15,704 nucleotides of DNA from B25-G16 sp964549945 (GTDB lineage Bacteria > Desulfobacterota > DSM-4660 > Desulfatiglandales > B25-G16), in NCBI GenBank assembly GCA_964549945.1, contig CAZJXD010000109.1, positions 1 to 15,704 of the forward strand, read 5' to 3'. The notes under the pieces are model-generated. The model was not told where the DNA came from and did no database searches. It saw nothing but the letters and a program-made list of their open reading frames with translations. Positions within the stretch are counted from its first letter, which is position 1. Each line of letters begins with the position of its first letter. Shown here in pieces: positions 6,981 to 13,267 of this stretch. Both the position numbers and the translations under genes were made by a program.

Positions 6981-7313
6981 AGCGCCCACCTCCTTTTTCG
7001 ATATCGCTCCTAAAGTCTCAGGCCTCAGCTCACCCCTTTGGCAAGGGAAAAGATCCTTTCGAACAAAGCCGACTCTGGAGTTGAGCCGGCCCAATGAGCA
7101 ACGAAACGTAATACATAGCTTTTCCGAATGTCAAGCGAAAAGGGGGCCTCCACCCTTGTGAACGTTGCGCTAAAGGCCTCTTTCAGGGGTTTATCACCAG
7201 GAAATTCTCCCGAAATCTACCGCAGCGATGCCAGGCTTATTAAATGTGCTCGGCTTAATTGCGCCCTTAAACCTTGGGAGCTCAAGAAACCAGAGAGCGA
7301 GGAGGCAGAATAG
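6981..7313. other. Intergenic region between csp and the dprA block
   Basis: This stretch holds the ribosome binding site, leader and promoter of csp on the minus strand. Toward the right it carries AGGAGG (7300–7305), the ribosome binding site of the small plus-strand ORF at 7314. An open frame at 7128–7313 has no ribosome binding site and overlaps the csp promoter, so I do not call it a gene. I see no tRNA or other known RNA here. Confidence 0.6.
7108..7134 (-). promoter_or_regulatory. Candidate promoter of the cold-shock gene
   Basis: On the minus strand a perfect -35, TTGACA (7134–7129), is followed after 15 nt by TATTAC (7113–7108), which matches four of six -10 positions. The spacing is shorter than the ideal 17. 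Transcription would start near 7100, about 120 nt before the ATG. The long leader is consistent with CspA-type genes. Confidence 0.5.
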
Positions 7314-7391
7314 ATGAATGAAAATGAGGACATTCCTTTAAGAAAGAGAATAGAGAGAAGACAAAAAAACCTTGACTCAGCATTATTTTGA
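7314..7391 (+). CDS. Possible 25-residue leader ORF before dprA
   Basis: ATG at 7314 opens a frame of 25 codons ending TGA at 7391. The product, MNENEDIPLRKRIERRQKNL followed by DSALF, is highly charged. AGGAGG (7300–7305) lies 8 nt upstream, a much better ribosome binding site than that of dprA itself, which has none obvious. The ORF ends 38 nt before the dprA ATG and contains the candidate dprA -35. It may be a leader peptide, a real micro-protein, the remnant of a longer gene, or chance. I do not recognise the sequence. Confidence 0.35.
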   Translation: MNENEDIPLRKRIERRQKNLDSALF

Positions 7392-7398
7392 TTATATT
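7372..7398 (+). promoter_or_regulatory. Candidate promoter of dprA–topA
   Basis: TTGACT (7372–7377) is followed after 15 nt by TATATT (7393–7398); the alternative TATTCC at 7395 gives 17 nt spacing. Transcription would begin near 7405, about 25 nt before the dprA ATG at 7430. If so, the small ORF at 7314 would not be on this transcript. Confidence 0.45.
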
Positions 7399-7429
7399 CC
7401 ACCAAAAAACATTCACATTATGCCGCTCC

Positions 7430-8536
7430 ATGAAACAATGGGCTGATCCCACATTTAGTTGGCTCGCGCTCAAGATGATTCCCAATTTGGGCAACATCAC
7501 TTACAGACGCCTCCTCGATAGATTTGGCGATCCGGCGAATGTGTTTAACGCAAGACTTCATGAGTTACTCAAGATAGAGGGAATACGAGCTGAAACAGCA
7601 AAGAGGATTGTCTCGAATGGATGGGAGGGAGATCCCTACAGAGAGTTACAGCAACTAGAGAAGATCGGGGCAAGGCTCATAACGATCTCCGATTCTTCTT
7701 ACCCAATGGATCTCAAACAGATCCATGATCCCCCTCCCCTCCTCTACCTGAAGGGAAACGATCTACCCTTAAATAAAACAATGATCGCGGTGGTAGGCTC
7801 ACGAAATCCAAGCCACTATGGGCTGAAGGTGACCGAGGAGATATGCCAGGGCCTTGCTATGCTCGATATCGCGATCGTCAGCGGGATGGCGAAGGGGATC
7901 GATGCTGCGGCCCACTGGGGCTGCTTAAGGAGAAAGGGCTCTACCGTTGCCGTGTTAGGCTCCGGTATAAATGTGATATATCCGAGCTCTAACGACAAAC
8001 TATATCACTACATCGTGGAGAACGGATCGGTGATCACTGAGTTCCCCCTTGGAACCCCGCCTGAGGGGAGGAATTTTCCCATACGAAACAGGATAATCAG
8101 CGGCCTGTCAAAGGGCGTTGTCGTTGTCGAGGCCTCAAGGAGGAGCGGCTCTCTTATCACTGCCTCCCTGGCTTTGGAACAGGGCAGAGAGGTCTTTGCA
8201 GTACCCGGGAGCATTGAATCCTTTAAGAGCACCGGAACCCACCTCCTCATTAAGCAAGGGGCCAAACTAGTGGAAAACGCGGATGATATATTGCAGGAGC
8301 TTGGATCAAGTTTCCCCTCCTCTGGTGACGGGCCTCCACCTAAAAAAGCAGCACTGCCACCCTTGGAGGAGGATGAAAGAGGGATATTTGATATCCTTAG
8401 CAACTACCCGCTCCACATAGATCAAATAGCGAGATCGAGCAAGCTTGATTCCGCAAAGGTAGCAAGCATCCTAACGGGCCTTGAGCTGAAGGGAGTAATC
8501 AAGCAACTCCCCGGAAAGATGTTTGTCGTTTCTTGA
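7430..8536 (+). CDS. dprA: DNA-processing protein DprA (Smf)
   Basis: DprA binds incoming single-stranded DNA during transformation, protects it and loads RecA; it is also widespread in species not known to be competent. The 368 residues show an N-terminal helical region with an IEGI helix-hairpin-helix-like stretch (about 3–65). A Rossmann-like core follows, with GSR (123–125), SGMAKGIDAAAH (from 151), GRNFPIRNRIISGLS and SGSLITA. A C-terminal winged-helix domain (about 310–368) resembles the DprA_WH type. The frame is open back to a TTG at 7388, but the ATG at 7430 gives the usual N-terminus (WLALKMIPNLG). No Shine-Dalgarno sequence is seen at either start. topA follows 47 nt later on the same strand, an arrangement common in several bacterial phyla. 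Confidence 0.95.
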   Translation: MKQWADPTFSWLALKMIPNLGNITYRRLLDRFGDPANVFNARLHELLKIEGIRAETAKRIVSNGWEGDPYRELQQLEKIGARLITISDSSYPMDLKQIHDPPPLLYLKGNDLPLNKTMIAVVGSRNPSHYGLKVTEEICQGLAMLDIAIVSGMAKGIDAAAHWGCLRRKGSTVAVLGSGINVIYPSSNDKLYHYIVENGSVITEFPLGTPPEGRNFPIRNRIISGLSKGVVVVEASRRSGSLITASLALEQGREVFAVPGSIESFKSTGTHLLIKQGAKLVENADDILQELGSSFPSSGDGPPPKKAALPPLEEDERGIFDILSNYPLHIDQIARSSKLDSAKVASILTGLELKGVIKQLPGKMFVVS

Positions 8537-8583
8537 AACCTGGCACGCACAGGTATTCTCAAGTATCGAGTATCAAAATAAAA

Positions 8584-11169
8584 ATGGCTAAGAAAAAAAC
8601 AACAATACGCAGCAGGAGATCACCTTCGATACCTGATACAGAGGATAAGCAACTGGTGATTGTTGAGTCGCCCGCCAAGGCGCGGACTATCAATAGATAC
8701 CTAGGTCCCCAGTTCGTGGTCTCGGCCTCTGTGGGCCACGTCAGAGATCTTCCGGACAAAAATCCAAAAGGCTTTAAGAACCCCGTGCCCGGTGTTGATC
8801 TCGATCACGATTTCACTCCTACCTACGAGATCATCAAGGAGAAGGCGGCGACGGTCAAACAACTAAAACAGGCGGCAAAAAAGGCATCGGGCATCTGGCT
8901 TGCTACAGACCTGGATCGTGAGGGAGAGGCTATTGCATGGCACCTGACAAAGGCCCTCGGGATCGAATTAGAGGATGCCCACAGGGTGGTATTCAATGCC
9001 ATCACCAAACGTGAAATTGACAAGGCCTTCCGCAATCCGCGTACAATCAATATGGATAAGGTCAACGCTCAACAGGCACGCCGGATTCTCGATCGTATCG
9101 TCGGCTATCAGGCCTCGCCGCTTCTATGGAGAAAAGTTGCCAGTGGATTAAGCGCCGGCCGAGTACAATCCGTAGCGGTCCGGTTGGTGGTGGAACGCGA
9201 GCGCGAGATCGAGGCATTTGTACCAGAGGAGTATTGGAAGGTGATGGGCTACTTTACCACTGACCTGGACAATGCCAGTTCCATAGGAGAGCAATGGCAG
9301 AAATGGCTCGCGGAACCGCCCGCAGAGGGAAAAAGGAGAAAACCAGATAGTCGAACGGCACGGGAGAAAAACCGTTGGCTCGTTGAGCACCACAGCCTCG
9401 CCGCGGAGCTGGTGGAGATCGATGGCGGAAAATTCGAGCCCAAGGACGCAGAGGCAACCCTGGAGGCCGTGAAGCGCGCGGGCTTCAGCCTTGATGAGCG
9501 CATCGAGGAACAGAACCCTAAGGCCACAGGACCTGCACAACATATCATACGGTTGAAGGGTCACCTGGTCGAAGGTCCTGCCTGGAGGGTAACCTCTGTT
9601 CAGAGCAAGCGAATGAAAAGCCACCCCTATGCGCCATTTATCACCAGCACCCTCCAGCAGACAGCCTCCAGCCAACTTCGCTTTCCCCCTCATCTCACCA
9701 TGACCATCGCACAGGTGCTGTATGAGGGTGTGCAAGTCCATGGAAGGGATTCGGTTGGCCTTATTACGTACATGCGGACCGACTCCACCCATCTCTCAGA
9801 TGAAGCTGTCGGCATGGCGAGGGCCTACATCGACTCCCATTTCAGCGATGAGTACCTGCCACCGAGACCAAACAGATACACCTCTCCGGTGAAGGCAGCA
9901 CAAGAGGCCCATGAGGCGATTCGACCCACCGATGTGAACCTCACGCCGGATAGCATTCGCTCATCCTTAAGGGAGGAGCACTACAGGCTGTATAAGCTCA
10001 TCTGGGAGCGGTTTGTGGCATGTCAGATGACCGAAGCCCAATGGGACTCCACGGCTGTCCTGATCTCCGGCATGGCCGACGGCGGGAACCTGGTCTTTCG
10101 GGCCACCGGTCGTGTGCTCGTCTTCGACGGGTATTACGCGGTGGCTGGCGTGCCGCACACATCCGAGGATGTGCTTCTGCCCTCCCTCGATCAGGGGCAA
10201 GAGCTGGCAGCAATTCAGATCGATCCAATCCAGAATTTCACCTCACCGCCTCCTCGGTACACCGAGGCCTCTCTGATTAAGAAGCTCGAATCCGAGGGGA
10301 TTGGCCGACCCAGCACCTACGCTCAGATTATTCAGGTTATTCAGAACAGAAAGTACGTGGAAAAAATCCAAAACCTGTTCTACGCAGCCGATCTGGGCAA
10401 GATCGTTACCGACAAACTGATCGAGGCATTCCCTGAGATCCTCCAGATCAGCTACACCAGTGATATGGAACAACAACTGGATGACATCGAGGAAAAGCAT
10501 GCCGATTGGAGACAGATGCTCAAGGATTTCTACAAGCCCTTCAAGGAGCGTCTCGACAGCGCATACAGGGAAATGGAGCATGTCAAGGCGGAGGTTCAAC
10601 CCTCACCCCATACCTGTCCACAGTGCGGCAGTGCTACGGTCTATCGTTTTGGCAGCAGAGGTCGATTCATGAGCTGTTCACAGTATCCCAGGTGTAAGTT
10701 CTCGGCACCCATTGACCGCAACGGAAATCCCCTCTCTCCGGAGCAGACCGAGGTAGCGTGTCCGAAGTGCGGGGCGCCGATGTTGTTGCGCAAGGGACGG
10801 TTCGGACCCTTCTTGAGCTGCACCAAATACCCTGACTGTGATGGGAGCCTGAAGCTCGATAAGAAGGGCCGCCTCATAGCCCCAAAGACACCGCCATTGC
10901 TCACTGATATACCGTGCCCGAAGTGCGGGGCCCCGCTGAATCTTCGCCGAGGAGGCCGGGGCCTGTGGCTGAGCTGTTCCATGTATCCGAAGTGCTCGGG
11001 AAGAGTTTCCTGGAGCTCGCTCGACAAGGACACACGAAACAGCTGGACAGAGAGGCTTGATAAACACGAGAAAGCCCACCCAAGGGCTATCATACGCAAG
11101 CTGGATGGAACGCCGGTTGAGGAAAACTGCAAGCCAGGGGTCCAAAACGATGAGATTCAGGCGGCTTAG
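8584..11169 (+). CDS. topA: DNA topoisomerase I (type IA), enlarged central region
   Basis: TopA relaxes negatively supercoiled DNA by cutting one strand through a 5'-phosphotyrosine. The 861 residues hold a Toprim domain (LVIVESPAKA near residue 24; the metal-binding DLDREGE at 109–115), RRILDRIVGYQ, the catalytic Tyr396 in GLITYMRTDST, and three C-terminal four-cysteine zinc ribbons starting at about residues 678, 726 and 778. In E. coli the matching Asp and Tyr are residues 111 and 319. The spacing here is therefore about 79 residues longer, because of extra sequence around residues 226–322. The ATG at 8584 gives the basic MAKKKTT start. An in-frame TTG at 8533 overlaps the dprA stop codon, and neither start has a Shine-Dalgarno sequence. 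The topA end overlaps that of the convergent dut by 4 bp. Confidence 0.95.
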   Translation: MAKKKTTIRSRRSPSIPDTEDKQLVIVESPAKARTINRYLGPQFVVSASVGHVRDLPDKNPKGFKNPVPGVDLDHDFTPTYEIIKEKAATVKQLKQAAKKASGIWLATDLDREGEAIAWHLTKALGIELEDAHRVVFNAITKREIDKAFRNPRTINMDKVNAQQARRILDRIVGYQASPLLWRKVASGLSAGRVQSVAVRLVVEREREIEAFVPEEYWKVMGYFTTDLDNASSIGEQWQKWLAEPPAEGKRRKPDSRTAREKNRWLVEHHSLAAELVEIDGGKFEPKDAEATLEAVKRAGFSLDERIEEQNPKATGPAQHIIRLKGHLVEGPAWRVTSVQSKRMKSHPYAPFITSTLQQTASSQLRFPPHLTMTIAQVLYEGVQVHGRDSVGLITYMRTDSTHLSDEAVGMARAYIDSHFSDEYLPPRPNRYTSPVKAAQEAHEAIRPTDVNLTPDSIRSSLREEHYRLYKLIWERFVACQMTEAQWDSTAVLISGMADGGNLVFRATGRVLVFDGYYAVAGVPHTSEDVLLPSLDQGQELAAIQIDPIQNFTSPPPRYTEASLIKKLESEGIGRPSTYAQIIQVIQNRKYVEKIQNLFYAADLGKIVTDKLIEAFPEILQISYTSDMEQQLDDIEEKHADWRQMLKDFYKPFKERLDSAYREMEHVKAEVQPSPHTCPQCGSATVYRFGSRGRFMSCSQYPRCKFSAPIDRNGNPLSPEQTEVACPKCGAPMLLRKGRFGPFLSCTKYPDCDGSLKLDKKGRLIAPKTPPLLTDIPCPKCGAPLNLRRGGRGLWLSCSMYPKCSGRVSWSSLDKDTRNSWTERLDKHEKAHPRAIIRKLDGTPVEENCKPGVQNDEIQAA

Positions 11170-11615
11170 ATGCCGCTGTGACCAAAACCTCCCTCCCCTC
11201 TTCTCGTGGGATCAATCTCATCTACCTCCTCAATCCTAGCCCGGTACACCTTGCCGATAACCATCTGGGCGATACGATCACCTCTGTGAATGGTGAAGGG
11301 CTCCTTTCCCCAATTGATTACTATCACCCCTATCTCGCCCCTGTAATCAGCATCTATCGTTCCCGGAGAATTCACCAATCCAAGGCCATGCCTCAAGGCC
11401 AGCCCGCTCCGCGGTCGAACCTGTGCCTCGTAACCCCTTGGCAGCGAAATGGATAAACCAGTTGGGATAAGCCGTATTTCACCTGCCTTCAGGGTGAGAT
11501 CTTCCTCCACTGCTGCGCAGAGGTCAAGTCCGGACGATCCATCGGAATGGTAAGACGGCAGTGGCAAATCCGGGTTATTATCCAGCCTCTTTACCTTGAT
11601 AACAATTCGGTCCAT
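11166..11615 (-). CDS. dut: Deoxyuridine 5'-triphosphate nucleotidohydrolase (dUTPase)
   Basis: Dut hydrolyses dUTP to dUMP and pyrophosphate, keeping uracil out of DNA and supplying the precursor of dTMP. All five motifs of the trimeric dUTPase family are present in the 149 residues: SSGLDLCAA (27–35), RPRSGLA (67–73), NSPGTIDADYRGEI (82–95, with the catalytic Asp in the TIDADYRGE core), RGDRIAQMV (111–119) and RGEGGFGHSG (139–148), the C-terminal lid over the active site. Length is normal. The ATG at 11615 has no evident Shine-Dalgarno sequence. I recall dut directly following the M16 peptidase gene in related genomes; here 389 bp of repeat-rich DNA separates them, so dut may be expressed independently. 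Its stop overlaps the last 4 bp of topA on the opposite strand. Confidence 0.96.
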   Translation of the reverse strand: MDRIVIKVKRLDNNPDLPLPSYHSDGSSGLDLCAAVEEDLTLKAGEIRLIPTGLSISLPRGYEAQVRPRSGLALRHGLGLVNSPGTIDADYRGEIGVIVINWGKEPFTIHRGDRIAQMVIGKVYRARIEEVDEIDPTRRGEGGFGHSGI

Positions 11616-11667
11616 AACATAAAGAGAAGTGGCTACAGTGAACTCCTAAGAAACCAAATGTGTAAAA

Positions 11668-11854
11668 GAGCATGGAGATGTCTTTTTTTGTCTCATGCCC
11701 TATAATGAATGCACTGGCAGACCCCGATAAATCGGGGCACCTACCGCCGTGTCGTATCATAGTCAAATCCGCGTTGCTCGTGTGCCCCGATTTACGGGGC
11801 ACGCTGATACCCCCTGTTAAAGGGCATGCAGCAAAAAAAGACATCCCCATGCTC
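11668..11854. mobile_element. Palindromic MITE-like element C with 34-nt terminal inverted repeats
   Basis: The left arm (11668–11701, GAGCATGGAGATG, seven T, then CATGCCCT) and the right arm (11821–11854) are inverted copies differing at about four positions. The match may reach further out through AAGAAAC (11648–11654) and GTTTCTT (11863–11869). The 119 bp between the arms carry two inverted hairpins (listed separately). No transposase or credible ORF lies inside; frames that cross the element are by-products of its symmetry. It sits in the 389 bp gap between dut and the M16 peptidase gene. I call it a non-autonomous mobile element by structure only; no target-site duplication was confirmed. 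Confidence 0.6.
11722..11803. repeat. REPIN-like pair of inverted hairpins inside element C
   Basis: CCCCGAT-AA-ATCGGGG (11722–11737) and GTGCCCCG-ATTTA-CGGGGCAC (11782–11802) are two strong hairpins. The second is the reverse complement of the first and its flank (CCCCG, TAAATCGGGGCAC), apart from one inserted base. Two REP-type hairpins in opposite orientation with a spacer of about 44 bp match the layout of REPINs, which are moved by RAYT-type (IS200-like tyrosine) transposases. No such gene is in the window. Confidence 0.55.
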
Positions 11855-11914
11855 AACAGTGAGTTTCTTTCATGTATAACTCTGAAGAGCAGCGTCAGAG
11901 TCAAGTGCTAAAAT

Positions 11915-12000
11915 GTAGCTCTTCAGGTTGATAGGCTGAAGACCGAAGCGGGAAAGGACCTGACAGTCTTCAGCCTTCAGCCTATCCACCTAGTGTAGCC
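11915..12000. repeat. Inverted-repeat element B (TAGGCTGAAG family)
   Basis: GATAGGCTGAAG (11930–11941) and CTTCAGCCTATC (11975–11986) are perfect 12-nt inverted arms 33 nt apart; a second CTTCAGCC stands beside the right arm at 11968–11975. The outer flanks are also partly inverted (AGGTT…CCACCT, GTAGCT…TGTAGCC). The left end is 16/20 identical to that of element A, and both end in GTAGCC. Read on the minus strand, the element starts 4 nt after the stop codon of the M16 peptidase gene, so its hairpin would form at the 3' end of the rpsO–pnp–M16 transcript. No T-run marks it as an intrinsic terminator. A further 7-bp hairpin lies between elements C and B (11879–11901). Confidence 0.65.
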
Positions 12001-12004
12001 CATT

Positions 12005-13267
12005 TCAGAAATTGAGGGGATCCACCGCTATCTGATCCTCATGTATGGGTCCCAATACGGTTAATGAAAGGCTTTCCGGGGAAAAGATCCTCCTCGAGGC
12101 CTCTACCACCTCATGGAGCGTCACCTTCTTCAGTTCAGCAAGTAACTCCCTGTATCCAATATATCTCCCGAAAATGAACTCGTTTCTCGCCAACCGCGTC
12201 ATCAAGACATCGTTATTTTCTGTAGCGAGCAAAATGCCGCCGGCGAGGTACTCCTTGGCCCGGGCGAGATCGCCGTCATCCAGATCTCCGTTTTGAACGC
12301 CCTTTATAAGCTGAACGATGAGCTCCAGCACCTCATTAGTCTGTTCTTTGTCCGTAGCCACATAGACCTTTATCATGCCCGTATCGATATACCCGCTGAG
12401 ACTGGAATACACGGCGTAGGCGAGTCCCCTTTTCTCCCTGATCTCCTGGAAGAGCATGCTGCTCATATTTCCACCGAGCAAGGTGTTGAAGATAGACTCC
12501 GCAAACCGCTCCCTTGCCGAGAGCGACGATGCCCGGGCGCCCAAACACAGGTGCACCTGTTCCATTTCCTTAGTATGGGAGGATAGGGATGGCGTGCTTG
12601 AGGGAGTAAGTCTATCCGGGAATGAGCCCTGCTGCGGGGAGAGGGTTTCGAAGAGCGGTTTGAACGAGGCAACCAGAAGGTCGTGATCGAGGTTTCCAGC
12701 AGCTGCGATGGCTACCCTTGTGGGGGAATAAAATCGTGACACATATCGTAGGATATCATCCCGTGTAATGCCGGTGACGGTCTCCTTGGTGCCCAAAATG
12801 GGCTTCCCCAATGGGTCTCCTGCCCAGAAGGCCTGGTCGAACAGGACCTGTACATACTCATCGGGGGTATCCTCCATCATGTGAATCTCCTGGAGCACAA
12901 CGGATTTCTCGAGCTCCAGATCCCTCTCAGCGAAGACCGAATTGATGAAGATATCGGAGAGAAGATCGATTAAAAACTGGAGGTGCCTATCGAGAACCCT
13001 GGCATAGAAGCAGGTTTGTTCCTTGCTGGTGAAGGCATTGGAAAACCCGCCGATGGCGTCTAGATCCTTTGCGATCTCCAGTGCCGATCGGCTCTTGGTG
13101 CCCTTGAAGATCATATGCTCTATGAGGTGGAATACCCCGCGCTCCTTCTCGTCTTCATCCCTCGAGCCGGCATTGACCCAGATACCCATCGATACCGACT
13201 TCGCATGGGCTGCGCGCTCGGTAATGAGCCTGATTCCGTTGTCAAAGATCGTCTTCCTATATTTCAT
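12005..13267 (-). CDS. M16 family zinc peptidase (YmxG/processing-peptidase type)
   Basis: M16 peptidases use an inverted zinc motif to degrade or process peptides in a clam-shell chamber. Here HLIEH (47–51) gives two His ligands and the catalytic Glu50. Glu127, in VVLQEIHMMED about 75 residues later, is the third ligand. The 420-residue length fits a single-chain unit of two M16 domains, with the C-terminal half inactive as usual, and resembles B. subtilis YmxG and mitochondrial processing peptidase beta. No signal peptide is seen, so a cytoplasmic location is likely. The ATG lies inside the pnp 3' end (11 nt overlap), which points to translational coupling. The physiological substrate of these pnp-linked peptidases is not known to me. 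A TAGGCTGAAG repeat starts 4 nt after its stop codon. Confidence 0.92.
   Translation of the reverse strand: MKYRKTIFDNGIRLITERAAHAKSVSMGIWVNAGSRDEDEKERGVFHLIEHMIFKGTKSRSALEIAKDLDAIGGFSNAFTSKEQTCFYARVLDRHLQFLIDLLSDIFINSVFAERDLELEKSVVLQEIHMMEDTPDEYVQVLFDQAFWAGDPLGKPILGTKETVTGITRDDILRYVSRFYSPTRVAIAAAGNLDHDLLVASFKPLFETLSPQQGSFPDRLTPSSTPSLSSHTKEMEQVHLCLGARASSLSARERFAESIFNTLLGGNMSSMLFQEIREKRGLAYAVYSSLSGYIDTGMIKVYVATDKEQTNEVLELIVQLIKGVQNGDLDDGDLARAKEYLAGGILLATENNDVLMTRLARNEFIFGRYIGYRELLAELKKVTLHEVVEASRRIFSPESLSLTVLGPIHEDQIAVDPLNF

Noticed and set aside
7128..7313. Open frame of 61 codons on the plus strand before dprA
   Set aside because: It has no ribosome binding site, overlaps the csp promoter and shows no recognisable family. 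Its stop directly abutting the ATG at 7314 is noted but not convincing.
8533..8583. Upstream TTG start for topA overlapping the dprA stop codon
   Set aside because: The extra 17 residues do not resemble a TopA N-terminus, and MAKKK at 8584 does. There is no ribosome binding site at either start, so this stays slightly open.
11629..11640. GTGGCTACAGTG near the dut start as a third end of the TAGGCTGAAG family
   Set aside because: Only about 8 nt resemble the GGCTAC end of elements A and B and the following sequence does not match.
11578..11904. Open frames on both strands across the palindromic element
   Set aside because: They follow from the symmetry of the inverted repeats, lack ribosome binding sites and encode low-quality sequence.
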